Below are positions 35,152-45,300 of a stretch of 64,000 nt of DNA, piece by piece. Source of the DNA: CAZYQW01 sp964649825 (GTDB lineage: Bacteria > Planctomycetota > B15-G4 > JADJEK01). Made by a program: the position numbers and the translations under genes. The notes under the pieces are model-generated. The model was not told where the DNA came from. It searched no databases and worked only from the letters and a program-made list of their open reading frames with translations. The number at the start of each line of letters is the position of its first letter. The stretch's first letter is position 1. The stretch lies in NCBI GenBank assembly GCA_964649825.1, contig CAZYQW010000075.1, positions 40,519-104,518 of the forward strand, read 5' to 3'.

Positions 35152-36573
35152 TTACTCGCCGCGGATCTCGGCCAGCCGGCGGGAGAGCCGGTCGACGACG
35201 TCGGGCCGCCGGAGGTACAGGTTCCTCGTCTCGGTAGGGTCCTTCGCGAGGTCGTAGAGCTGTCCGTCGGGCCCGCCCGGCGCGGGCGCGAGCCGATACG
35301 GATAGGTGAACCCGCCGGAGCCGAGCCCCTCGATCAGCTTCCACTCGCCGGCGCGCAGCGCGAACGTGCCGTCGTACGAGTGATGCACGAGCTCGTCGCG
35401 ACCGCCGGCCTCGCCGCGGAGGAGCGGGAGGAAGCTCGCGCTGTCCTCCGCCTCGCCCTCGCGAAGCTCGTGGCCGACGATCTCCGCGAGCGTCGCGTAG
35501 AGGTCGTGGAGCCCGACGAGCGCGCCGCACTTCGTGCCCGGCTCGACGTGGCCCGGCCAGCGCACCACGAACGGCACGAGGTGACCGCCCTCGTGAACGT
35601 CGGCCTTCATCCCACGACGTCCGAGGTTCGCGTCGTGGTCGAACTCCTCGATGTCCTCCGGCCGCCAGTACGCGCCGTTGTCGGACGCGAAGACGACGAG
35701 CGTGTCGTCCGCCTCGCCCGACTCGTCGAGCGCCTTCATCAGGCGTCCGAACTGATGGTCGATCTCGACCACGAAGTCGCCGTACCACCCCGCCTTGCTC
35801 TTGCCGTGGAAGTCGCGGCGCGGCACCCACGGCGTATGCGGCGCGGTGAGCGCGAAATAGAGGAAGAACGGGCGCGGGTCGGCCACGCCCGCCTCGAGCT
35901 CGCGGATCGCACGGTCGGTCAACGTCGTGAGCGTACGTTCGAAGTCGAACTCCTCGGCCATCGGTCCCGGGCGCCAGAACCCGCCGCCGCCCTCCCAGCG
36001 GTGCCGGCTGCCGCGCGTCATCCGGGTCAGCGGCGGCGTGCGACCGTCCTCGACGAGGACGTACGGCGGGATGTCGAGCGCGGCCGGCGCGATGAGCGAC
36101 GCCTCGAAGCCAACGGTGTGCGGGCCGGCGTCGAGCGGCCGCGAGAAGACCGTCTTCGCGGCGGGATCGTCCGCGTCGTACGCGCCGAGGCCGAGGTGCC
36201 ACTTGCCGATGCACGCGGTCCGGTAGCCGCGGCGGCCGAGCATGTCGGCCACCGTCGAACGTCCCGGCTCGATCAGCAGCCGGTCGTTGCCCCACAACAC
36301 GCCGCTCTTCAGCCGCGACCGCCACGCGTAGCGCCCGGTCAGGAGCGCGTAGCGGGTGGGCGTGCAGACGGCGGAGGGAGAGTGCGCGTCGGAGAACGCC
36401 ATCGCTTCGTCCCCGAAGCGATCGAGGTGAGGCGTCGGGATCTTCGAGCGCGGGTTGTACGTCCGCAGGTCGCCGATGCCGAGGTCGTCGGCGAGCACGT
36501 AGACGACGTTGGTCGCGGCCCGGGCCGCGCCGAGCAAGAGCAGGAACGAGAGGATCGAGGTACGGGCGAGCAT
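35152..36573 (-). CDS. Exported sulfatase
   Basis: A 473-residue type I sulfatase with a signal peptide (LARTSILSFLLLLGAARAA). The active-site signature is SAVCTPTRYALLTGRY, with Cys at about residue 70, which would be converted to formylglycine. NVVYVLADDLGIGDL binds calcium, and IGKWHLGLG and the ASDNGAY region complete the site. The C-terminal part (DPTETRNLYLRRPDVVDRLS) is typical. It would remove sulfate esters from glycans or small molecules outside the cytoplasm. A formylglycine-generating enzyme is not in this window. It is divergent from the CRTAC-TPR-sulfatase operon, with 256 bp between starts. Confidence 0.94.
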   Translation of the reverse strand: MLARTSILSFLLLLGAARAATNVVYVLADDLGIGDLRTYNPRSKIPTPHLDRFGDEAMAFSDAHSPSAVCTPTRYALLTGRYAWRSRLKSGVLWGNDRLLIEPGRSTVADMLGRRGYRTACIGKWHLGLGAYDADDPAAKTVFSRPLDAGPHTVGFEASLIAPAALDIPPYVLVEDGRTPPLTRMTRGSRHRWEGGGGFWRPGPMAEEFDFERTLTTLTDRAIRELEAGVADPRPFFLYFALTAPHTPWVPRRDFHGKSKAGWYGDFVVEIDHQFGRLMKALDESGEADDTLVVFASDNGAYWRPEDIEEFDHDANLGRRGMKADVHEGGHLVPFVVRWPGHVEPGTKCGALVGLHDLYATLAEIVGHELREGEAEDSASFLPLLRGEAGGRDELVHHSYDGTFALRAGEWKLIEGLGSGGFTYPYRLAPAPGGPDGQLYDLAKDPTETRNLYLRRPDVVDRLSRRLAEIRGE

Positions 36574-36829
36574 CGCGACCCATCATAGGCGCGCGGTCGC
36601 CCGAGCGGGCGTCGTTCAGCCGCCCGAGATCCGCCCGACGTACGCGCCACGTCTCGGCCTCCGTGCTCCCGTGGTGCTCCGGCGGGCGCGCCGGGCGCAA
36701 TACCGCGGGACGAGGCCTCCGCACCATCCGTTTCCCGCGTCGATCGCGCGTGCGCGACGACTATGATCCGCGAAGCCCCCGGGACGGCCGGGCGCCGTCC
36801 CACCGCCCGACTCGAGGACCCGCATCCCC

Positions 36830-38512
36830 ATGAATCGAACGGTCGTCCTGGCGACGATTGCGACGGCGTTCCTCGCGCCCGCGTGCTCGCGACCGGACGA
36901 TCCTGCCCGCCGCGTGTGGTTCACGGACGTGACGGCCGAGAGCGGGGTCGACTTCGTGAACGTCTGCGGCTCGCCCGGCAAGGAGTACATCCTCGACTCG
37001 ATGGGCGCGGGAGTCGCGTTGTTCGACTACGACGGCGACCACGATCTCGACCTCTACTTCGTCCAAGGATCGACGCGCGAGCACGCGCTCGCGGGAACGA
37101 ACCCGGCGCGAAACCGGCTCTATCGGAACGAGACCCGCGACGGCAGCGGGCTCCGCTTCACGGACGTCACCGGCGCGGCCGGGGTCGGCGACGCGGGATG
37201 GGGCCACGGCTGCGCGGTCGGCGACATCGACGGCGACGCCGACCTCGACCTGTTCGTGTCGAACTGGGGACCGGACGTCCTCTATCGCAACGACGGCGAC
37301 GGAACGTTCACCGACGTCTCCGCCGAGTCCCTGGCCCGCGACGATCGATGGGGCACGTCCGCCGCGTTCGCGGACTACGACCTCGACGGCGACCTCGACC
37401 TCTACGTCGCGAACTACCTGCAGTTCGATTGGAACCGCCCTCCGCCGCGCGGCGTCGGATGGAAGGGGGTGCCGAGCTACTCCGGTCCCCAGGGGCTCAC
37501 GCCCGAGGCGGACTTCCTCTATCAGAACGACGGGCACGGCCGCTTCACCGACGTGACGGCCGAGTCGGGTGCCGGCGCCGTGCCGCCCGCGTTCGCCCTG
37601 GCGGTGCTCTGGCTCGACGTCGACCTGGACGGCGACCCCGACCTCTACGTCGCGAACGACACCACGCCGAACTACCTCTTCTCGAACGACGGCGGTCGGT
37701 TCGTCGAGACGGGGGTGACGGCCGGCGTGGCGTACAACAGCGACGGCGCCGCGCAGGCCGGGATGGGCGTGTCGTGCGGCGACGCCGATGGCGACGGCTC
37801 CAGCGACCTCTTCGTCACGAACTTCGCGTACGACTTCAATACGCTCTACCTCAACCGCGGCGACGCCGCGTTCGAGCCGGCCGGGGCGAAGAGCGGCCTG
37901 CGCGTGGCGTCGTTCCTGGTGATGGGATGGGGCACCGCTTTCGCGGACGTCGACACGGACGCGGACGACGACCTCGTGGTCGTCAACGGCCACCTCTACC
38001 CCGGCGTCGACGACTCGCCCTCGCTGCGCGAGGTGTCTCCGTACCGGCAGCGACGGCACCTGTTCCTGAACGACGGCGCGGGCGGCTTCGCCGAGGTGGG
38101 CGCCGAGGCGGGGCCCGGTTTCGCCAGGCCCCAATGCGGCCGCGGGCTCGCGACCGGGGACCTCGACGGCGACGGCGACGTCGACCTCGTCGTCACGAAC
38201 ATCGACGACCACCCGGCGATCCTCCGGAACGACGGCCCGCAACGACACTGGCTGCTAGTCCGGCTCGAGCAATCGTCGCGGAACCGCGGCGCGATCGGCG
38301 CGCGCGTGGACGTCGTGGTCGGCGGACGGACGCTCCGCCGCGAGGTTCGCGGCGCGTCGTCCTACCTGTCGCACAGCGATCCGCGCCCGCACTTCGGGCT
38401 CGGCACGCACCAACTTGCCGACGTCACCGTGACCTGGCCCGACGGCACGGTCGAACGCCACGTGGACGTCCCCGCCGATCGGGAGATCGTCTTCGGCCGG
38501 GAGGCGCCGTGA
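36830..38512 (+). CDS. CRTAC1/UnbV-type FG-GAP lipoprotein
   Basis: A 560-residue exported protein (signal TVVLATIATAFLAPACSRP, probably lipidated at the Cys). Seven Asp-rich VCBS/FG-GAP repeats run over about residues 60-440, for example DYDGDHDLDLYFVQGS, DIDGDADLDLFVSNWG, DYDLDGDLDLYVANYL and DADGDGSSDLFVTNFA. The last 100 residues form the ASPIC/UnbV domain (VRLEQSSRNRGAIGARVDVV, then LADVTVTWPDGTVERHVDVP). The family is common in envelope-associated proteins, and its ligand is unknown. The stop overlaps the GTG start of the TPR lipoprotein (GTGA), so they are translated together. Confidence 0.93.
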   Translation: MNRTVVLATIATAFLAPACSRPDDPARRVWFTDVTAESGVDFVNVCGSPGKEYILDSMGAGVALFDYDGDHDLDLYFVQGSTREHALAGTNPARNRLYRNETRDGSGLRFTDVTGAAGVGDAGWGHGCAVGDIDGDADLDLFVSNWGPDVLYRNDGDGTFTDVSAESLARDDRWGTSAAFADYDLDGDLDLYVANYLQFDWNRPPPRGVGWKGVPSYSGPQGLTPEADFLYQNDGHGRFTDVTAESGAGAVPPAFALAVLWLDVDLDGDPDLYVANDTTPNYLFSNDGGRFVETGVTAGVAYNSDGAAQAGMGVSCGDADGDGSSDLFVTNFAYDFNTLYLNRGDAAFEPAGAKSGLRVASFLVMGWGTAFADVDTDADDDLVVVNGHLYPGVDDSPSLREVSPYRQRRHLFLNDGAGGFAEVGAEAGPGFARPQCGRGLATGDLDGDGDVDLVVTNIDDHPAILRNDGPQRHWLLVRLEQSSRNRGAIGARVDVVVGGRTLRREVRGASSYLSHSDPRPHFGLGTHQLADVTVTWPDGTVERHVDVPADREIVFGREAP

Positions 38513-39801
38513 CGCCCCGTCGTGCCTTCGTCGGTCTCGCCCTGTTGCTCGTCGCCTGTTCACGCCGACCCGCGATCGATCGACTCTCGGACTCCTACGA
38601 GCCGCTCTCCGCGGCCGAGCTCGCGGTGGTCGTCGCCGCGTCGAAGGACGTCGCGGCCGGACTCCGCGGCACGGAGAACGACCCCGCGCCGATCCTCGAC
38701 CGTCCGTACGTCCGGTTCGCCGCCGAGATCGACGATGCGAAGGGCCGGCTCCGTTCTTCGCCCGCGTCGGACGACCTGCGCGAGCAGCTCGCGCGGATCT
38801 GGTCGCGCGCCGGGCGTTACGACCTCGCGCGGCGGGAGTACGCGTTGCTCCTCGCGAAGCAGCCCGAAGACGGCGCTCTGCACCTCTCGTACGCGCACGA
38901 GGTCTGGTATGAACGGTTGGACGCGGACGAGACGCTCCGGCACCTGCGAGCGGCGATGGCCCTCGGTGTTCCAGCGGCGCGGAGCCGGGACCTCTATTTC
39001 CTCCTCGGCGACGTCGCCGAGACGCGGGATCACGCGGCGGACGCCGAGCGGTTCTACGCGCGCGTCCTGAAGGTCGAGCCCTCCCACGCCGAGGCCGCCT
39101 ATCGGCTCGGCGTACTCGCGCGCGAGAAGGGCACGCTCGACGCCGCGTATCAGCTCTTCAATCGCGTCGTGACGAACGATCCGAAGCACACCCAGGCGCT
39201 CTTCGGGCTTGGCCAGCTCCTCATCGAGCGCGGCGCGACGGCGCAGGGCGAGGCGCTTCTCGCCCGGCACGCGCGGCTGCGCCGGATCGAGGCGCTCGGG
39301 TTCCTCGACGAGAGCGACGCGTTCCAGTGCATCGTCCTCGGCAACCACCACGCGCTCGCCGGCGAGTTGGAGCCGGCGCTCGCGGAGTTCACGCGCGCGG
39401 TGGAGCTCGAGCCCGACAACCGGGACGCACGCTCGTATCGCGCCGCCGTGCTGCTCGACGTCGGGCGCATCGAGGAAGCGCTGATGGAGTTCAAAAAGGT
39501 GCTGGCACGGGACCCGAACCACGCCCACGCCTTGACCGCGTTGGCCGACTTCCACCTGTCCGCCGGCGACGACCCGAGGCGCGAGCCCGGCCGCGGCCTC
39601 GACCTCGCGCAGCGCGCAGTGGCCGCGACCGCCGAGAAGGACGCCCGAGCGTGGGCGGCACTCGCGCGCGGACGCGCGCACCGCGGCGACAAGGCCGGCG
39701 CCCTCCAGGCGATCGACCGTGCGATCGATCTCGAACCGGACGCGGCGCGGTGGAAGGCGGAGCGAGGCCGAATCGCAAGGACTGGGTCGGATGACGGCTG
39801 A
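38509..39801 (+). CDS. TPR-repeat lipoprotein
   Basis: A 430-residue lipoprotein (FVGLALLLVACSRRP, lipobox VAC). About eight tetratricopeptide repeats are visible from residue 80 onward, for example AGRYDLARREYALLLAKQPE, ADAERFYARVLKVEPSHAEA, LDAAYQLFNRVVTNDPKHTQ and LAEFTRAVELEPDNRDARSY. TPR arrays hold protein partners. The GTG start at 38509 overlaps the upstream stop and has GGGAGG four bases before it. The 3' end overlaps the start of the next sulfatase gene by 11 bp. Being sandwiched between a CRTAC propeller and a sulfatase, it may hold them together at the outer membrane or periplasm; this is inference. Confidence 0.9.
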   Translation: MTPRRAFVGLALLLVACSRRPAIDRLSDSYEPLSAAELAVVVAASKDVAAGLRGTENDPAPILDRPYVRFAAEIDDAKGRLRSSPASDDLREQLARIWSRAGRYDLARREYALLLAKQPEDGALHLSYAHEVWYERLDADETLRHLRAAMALGVPAARSRDLYFLLGDVAETRDHAADAERFYARVLKVEPSHAEAAYRLGVLAREKGTLDAAYQLFNRVVTNDPKHTQALFGLGQLLIERGATAQGEALLARHARLRRIEALGFLDESDAFQCIVLGNHHALAGELEPALAEFTRAVELEPDNRDARSYRAAVLLDVGRIEEALMEFKKVLARDPNHAHALTALADFHLSAGDDPRREPGRGLDLAQRAVAATAEKDARAWAALARGRAHRGDKAGALQAIDRAIDLEPDAARWKAERGRIARTGSDDG

Positions 39802-41155
39802 TCGATCCAGCTCCGCCCAAGACCCGGTGCCTTCTCCGATGCGCGGCGGCCGGCTCGCGTTGCTCCTCACGCTCACCGTCGTCACGGGCTGCCACCGGCG
39901 CTCGCCGCCGGACGCGCCGCGGCCGAGCGTGCTCGTGATCATCGCGGACGACCTCGGCTTCGCGGACCTCGGCTGCATGGGCGCCGCCGACGTCGCGACT
40001 CCGAACCTCGACCGGCTCGCACGCGAAGGCGTCCGCCTCACGAACGCGTACGCGGCGGCGCCGACGTGCACCCCGACGCGCGCCGCGTTCTTCACCGGCC
40101 GCTACCCGCCCCGCAGTGGGCTCGAGGGTCCGATCCCACCCGCCCTCACCGGGCCGGGCCTCCCCGTCACGGAGACCACGTTGGCGCGGTTGCACAAGGA
40201 TGCCGGCTATCGCACCGCGCTGTTCGGCAAGTGGCACCTCGGGTACCGCATGGTGCACGGGCCGGAGGCGCACGGCTTCGACGAGTTCTTCGGCGTACGC
40301 GGCAGCGGTCATGACTACTACACGCACCGCGACTACGTCGGAGCGCTGGACCTGCACCAGAACGGCGAGCCGATCGAGATGGAGGGATACACGACGGATC
40401 TCGTCACGGAGTTCGCGCGCCGCTATCTGCGCCAGCACGCGACCGAGCGCTTCTTCGTCGTCGCGTCCTATACGGCGGCCCACTGGCCGTTCCAACCGCC
40501 CGGCCGTCCGGACGACGTGCGGAACCCAGGCAACTGGTTCGACGGCACGCGCGAAGGGTACGCGGCGATGATCGAACGGATGGACGAAGGCGTCGGAATG
40601 CTGCAGGACGAGCTCGAGCGCCAGGGCGTCCTCGACGACACGTTGATCGTCTTCTTCAACGACAACGGCGGCGAGAACGCGTACTTCTCGGACAACGGAG
40701 TCCTGCAGGGCGGCAAGGGGAGCGTCCACGAGGGCGGCATCCGCGTCCCGTGCTTCCTCCGCTGGCCGGCGCGCCTCCCGCGCGGCGCCACGGTCGACGC
40801 GCCGTCGATCACGATGGACTTGAGCGCGACGCTCCTCGGCCTGGCGGGAATCGAACCGCCGCGACCGCTCGACGGCATCGATCTCATGCCGCTGATTCGA
40901 GGCGAACCGGCCCCCGACCGGATGCTGTTCTGGCGGATCGTACGCCGCGATCGCCGCCAGTGGGCGGCGCGCGAGGGTCGATTCAAGTATCTCCGGATCG
41001 AGGACCACGAGATGCTGTTCGACGTGGAGTCGGATCCCGGCGAGGCGACGGACCTCCTCGCCGTGCATCCCGAACGCACCGCGAGGCTGCGAAGCGCCCT
41101 GCGGGCATGGGACGTGGAGATGGACGCGATCCGGACCGAGTTCGAGGTTCGCTGA
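39791..41155 (+). CDS. Lipoprotein sulfatase, third gene of the CRTAC-TPR-sulfatase operon
   Basis: A 454-residue type I sulfatase with a lipoprotein-like N-terminus (LALLLTLTVVTGCHRRSP, Cys about residue 28). The active site is APTCTPTRAAFFTGRYP, formylglycine-precursor Cys about residue 93. Metal-binding and substrate motifs are VLVIIADDLGFADLG, GKWHLGYRM and FFNDNGGENAYFSDNG. The start was taken at the ATG 39791 (AAGGA nine bases ahead), overlapping the TPR stop by 11 bp; the ATG at 39839 is also possible. It is divergent in sequence from the sulfatase on the other side of the promoter region, so the locus offers two different desulfating activities. Confidence 0.92.
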   Translation: MTADRSSSAQDPVPSPMRGGRLALLLTLTVVTGCHRRSPPDAPRPSVLVIIADDLGFADLGCMGAADVATPNLDRLAREGVRLTNAYAAAPTCTPTRAAFFTGRYPPRSGLEGPIPPALTGPGLPVTETTLARLHKDAGYRTALFGKWHLGYRMVHGPEAHGFDEFFGVRGSGHDYYTHRDYVGALDLHQNGEPIEMEGYTTDLVTEFARRYLRQHATERFFVVASYTAAHWPFQPPGRPDDVRNPGNWFDGTREGYAAMIERMDEGVGMLQDELERQGVLDDTLIVFFNDNGGENAYFSDNGVLQGGKGSVHEGGIRVPCFLRWPARLPRGATVDAPSITMDLSATLLGLAGIEPPRPLDGIDLMPLIRGEPAPDRMLFWRIVRRDRRQWAAREGRFKYLRIEDHEMLFDVESDPGEATDLLAVHPERTARLRSALRAWDVEMDAIRTEFEVR

Positions 41156-41181
41156 TCGTCGTTCGCGTCGCGGAGCGGCGG

Positions 41182-42063
41182 TCACGCGCCGCGCGCCTTT
41201 CCCGGCCGCGGTCGTCGCCTTCGTCGCTCCGACTCCCACTGGTGCCAGTAGACCGACACGCGATCGTCGAGATGACGCGTCCGCTCCGCGAACAGCCGGC
41301 GCCCGAGCGCCACCGCCTCGCCGAAGAGATCGTCGCGCCGCTCGTCGATCCGGGCGTGGATGTCGGCGTCGGTCGTGCGCTCGCGGAGGACGGTCAGGTC
41401 GTGGTGCGCGCCCAGCATGGATGCGAGCCGTTTCAGCTCGCCCCGTCGCGCCTTCAGGACCGCGGGCCACGCCGGCTCGAGGAGTCGCACGTGATTCAGA
41501 TGGAGATTGACGCGCTTCCGCCACGAGTGGATCAGCTCGGCGTCCGCGCTGGCCAGGGCGTCGCGGAAGCACCGCCGGCCGCCACGATACGCGGCCCGGA
41601 ACCCATCTCGGAGCGCCGCGTAGCCCGTCGCATCGAACGACCACGAGCTGATCCACGCCCGCTCCGCCTCCCGCCCCCGCCGCACGTCGGCGAGGACCGA
41701 CTCGACCGCGATCGACTCCGCCGCTCGCTCGAGCCGCTCGCGCTCGCCGGCGAAGCGCGTCGCGTCGCCGGCCGTCCCGCTGATGACGCGTTCGAACGTG
41801 TCGAGCACGACGGCACCGTCGCGGAGCGGCGCGAGCCGGGCCGCGAGGTCGCGGACGCGCCGGCGCGTGGCGCGAACGTCGCCGTCGGCCGCGGCTTCGA
41901 CCAGCCGCACCAGGGCACGCAGCCGTTTCATCGACCGGCGCGCCTGCCACACGCCGCGCGCGTCGCCGCGGGCGAGGTGACGGTCCGCGTTGTCCAGCTC
42001 GCCGCGGGCCACTCGCCGGACGTTCTTCTCCACCGACTGGTTGTTTCGGAACGCGTACGACAT
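41182..42063 (-). CDS. CHAD domain protein
   Basis: A 293-residue, Arg- and His-rich all-helical protein of the CHAD family, which binds inorganic polyphosphate. Family features are VWQARRSMKRLRALVRLVE near residue 40, ELIHSWRKRVNLHLNHVRLL in the second half, SMLGAHHDLTVLRERT, and a basic C-terminus ending in RRRRRPRPGKARGA. No CYTH domain is attached and no polyphosphate kinase lies nearby. I chose the ATG at 42063, where family similarity starts (MSYAFRNNQSVEKN); an open frame continues to 42537 through the repeat-containing intergenic region. It is convergent with the sulfatase gene. Confidence 0.9.
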   Translation of the reverse strand: MSYAFRNNQSVEKNVRRVARGELDNADRHLARGDARGVWQARRSMKRLRALVRLVEAAADGDVRATRRRVRDLAARLAPLRDGAVVLDTFERVISGTAGDATRFAGERERLERAAESIAVESVLADVRRGREAERAWISSWSFDATGYAALRDGFRAAYRGGRRCFRDALASADAELIHSWRKRVNLHLNHVRLLEPAWPAVLKARRGELKRLASMLGAHHDLTVLRERTTDADIHARIDERRDDLFGEAVALGRRLFAERTRHLDDRVSVYWHQWESERRRRRPRPGKARGA

Positions 42064-42385
42064 AGAGCTCGCCGAGGATCGCATCTCGCGACGATCGTCG
42101 CGCACGATTCTACGCGCTCCCCGCGGCGCCACCTCGCCGGAAGATCCTCGACGGCCGGCGCCACCTCGTGCGACGAGCTCGAGGGCGCGACCTCGCCGGA
42201 AGAACGGTCCCGGATCGGCGACGTCCTGAAACCAAACCGCGCCGCTTCGACGCGAACGATCGGACGCGACGGTGGATCCTCCGCCCTTGCGCCGTTCCCC
42301 TTCGCCCGGCGGACCGTCGGCGCGGTCCGCCGCTTCGCGGCCCCGGCTCGACGGCCACGCAACGGCCACGTAATGGAGCCACTTC
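42064..42385. repeat. Intergenic region with three direct repeats
   Basis: A 322-bp gap between the divergent CHAD gene and the di-heme protein gene. Three direct copies of a GGCGC(C/G)(A)CCTCG core occur at 42125-42144, 42157-42168 and 42184-42203; the first and third extend to GACCTCGCCGGAAGA-like sequence (ACCTCGCCGGAAGA identical in both). They could be operator sites or traces of a local duplication. No RNA gene is evident. Confidence 0.65.
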
Positions 42386-45300
42386 ATGCTGAGATTCGCC
42401 CTGATCGGAGCGTTCGCCGTCCTCGTCGGCACGGCGCCGGCGCAGCCCCGATTCGTCAACTGGGAGACGGGGCACGTCTCCCCCCTCGCGAAGTCCCCCG
42501 ACGGCACGCGGCTTCTCGCCGTCAACACCCCCGACAACCGGCTCGAGATCTACGACGTCTCGAACGGCGATCCGGTCCACCTGGCGTCGGTGCCGGTCGG
42601 GCTCGACCCGATCTCGGTCCGCGCGCGGACGAACACGGAGTTCTGGGTGGTGAACCACGTCTCCGACTCGATCAGCGTGGTCGAGCTCGGACCGCCGGGC
42701 AGCGTGACCCCGACCTTCCACGTGGTACGGACGATCCAGACCGAGGACGAGCCGCGCGACGTCGTGTTCGCGGGGACCGAGGTCGAGCGCGCCTTCATCT
42801 CCTGCGCGCAGCCGAACAAGGTCATGGCGATCGATCCGAACTCTCCTCCCGTCCTCGCCCCGGTGACGGTCGACGTCCAAGGCGAGGAGCCGCGGATGCT
42901 CGCGGTGAGCCCGGACGGGAGCAAGGTGTACTGCGCGATGTTCGCGTCGGGCAACCGGACGACGATCCTCGGCGGCGGGAGCACGCTCGGGACGCCCGAC
43001 CCGCCGAACGTCGTGAGCAGTACGTTCAGCCCCTACTACGTGTCGGGGCCGGCCGCGCCGAACCCGCCGCCGAACTCGGGAACCGGGTTCGACCCGCCGA
43101 TCGATCCCAACCTCCCGACGCCCCCGCGCGTCGGGCTGATCGTCAGGAAGGACACGACGACCGGCCAATGGCTCGACGACAACGGCGGCGACTGGACGGA
43201 CGTCGTGTCGGGCATGAACGCGGCCGAGTCGGGCCGCGAGACGAACTGGGACGTGTTGGACAACGACCTCGCGATCATCGATGCGGACGCCCCGGACACG
43301 ATGACGACTCAGTACGCTCACGACCTCATGAACATCGTCATGGCGATCGCCGTGAACCCGGCGAGCGGCTTCGTCTCCGTCATCGGCACCGACGCGATCA
43401 ACGAGGTCCGGTTCGAGCCGAACCTGAACGGGAGGTTCGTCCGCGTCAAGGGCGGGCTCGTCGACCCGAGCACCGCCGCGACGCTCGGCGTCGTCGACCT
43501 GAACCCGTACCTCGGCAGCTACACGATGCCGTTCCTCACCCAGCAGGCGCAGAAGGACTTCGCGCTGGGCGACCCGCGCGGAATCGAATGGTCCAGCGAC
43601 GGGCTGCGCGCCTACGTCACCGGGATGGGCTCGAACAGCGTCGTCGTGGTCGACCCCGGTGGGCTCCGGATCGGCAACCCGATCCCGGTCGGCAACGGCC
43701 CGACCGGCATCGTCCTGAACGAGCCGGACGACCGCGCGTACGTCCTGAACAAGTTCGACGGCAGCATCACGACGATCCGGTTGTCGGGCGTCGCCCCGCC
43801 GTCGACGGTCGCGATGCACGACCCGTCGCCCGCCGCGGTCAAGAACGGCCGCCGGCACTTCTATGACACGAACGAGACCTCGGGATACGGCCAGGTGGCG
43901 TGCGCCTCGTGCCACGTCGACGGCCGGATCGACTGGCTGTCCTGGGATCTCGGCGACCCGACGGGCGCTCCCACCAGCGACGTGAAGGACCCGGACGATC
44001 AGAACCTCGGCGGCGGCAACTTCGGCCTCGCGTTCGGCTACGAGTCGTGGCACCCGATGAAAGGCCCGATGGCGACGCAGACGATGCAGGACATCATCGG
44101 CAAGGAGCCGCACCATTGGCGCGGCGACCGGCGCGGCATCGAGGAGTTCAATCCTGCGTTCACGAACCTCCTCGGCGACGACGTGGAGTTGACCGACGTC
44201 CAGATGCAGGAGTTCGAGGACTTCCTCGCCACCATCCACTTCCCGCCGAACCCGTTCCGCAACCTCGACAACTCGCTCCCCACGAACCTCCCGATCGAGG
44301 ACCACTACGCGACCGGGCAGTTCACCCTCCAGAAGGGCGACCCGCTCCCGAACGGGAACGCGGCGATGGGGTTTCGGGACTTCGCCTGCGACGACGGCTG
44401 CACCGACCCGGACCCCGCGAAGGACGGCGCCTTCTTCTGCATCAACTGCCACACGCTGCCGACCGGAATGGGCACGCACGAGGCGTTCGATCCGATCTCC
44501 AGCCAGTACCAGCCGCTCCCGCTCGGCCAAGACGGCGAGTCGCACGTCTCGCTGAGCGCGAGCGACGCCGCCACGAACGTGGCCATCAAGATCCCGCACC
44601 TGCGCAACATGCGCGACAAGTCGGGCTTCTCGCTGGACAAGTCGCCGAGCCGGCGCGGCTTCGGCTTCCTCCACGACGGCTCGATCGACAGCATCTCGAC
44701 CTTCTTCTCCGGCCCGTTCATGTTCCACGGCGATCAGCAGCTCGCGGACATGGTCGCGTTCATGCTGGCGTTCTCGGGGTCCGACCTCGCGGGCAGCGAC
44801 GGCTCCTCGCTCCAGTTCCCCTCCGGACCGGAGAGCCTCGACACCCACGCCGCGGTCGGCCAGCAGGTCACGTTCAACACGCCGTTCAGCATGGCGCCGA
44901 GCATGGACGTCCAGAGGATGGTCCAGTTCATCGCCCTCGCCGACGCCAACGCGGTCGGTCTCGTCGGCAAAGGCCGCGTCAGCGGCCAGCCGCTCGGTCT
45001 GACCTACCTGCCCGGTTCGCCGTTGCTGATCTGGGCGCTCGACCAGCAGGGAACGTTCATCGATGGGATGGGCCTGGTGTCGATCGTCGGCGTGTCGCCC
45101 GGTGACGAGTTCACGTTCACGGTCGTCCCGAAGGGAACCGAGTTCCGCATCGGCATCGACCGCGACGGCGACGGCTGCCTGGACGCCGACGAGCGCGCGA
45201 GCGGCACGGATCCGGCCGATCCGTCCGACTGCACCTGCTCGTCCTCGCTCGCGTCCACGCCGACCGGACTGACCGCGACCACCTCCGGCCTCTACGGGAT

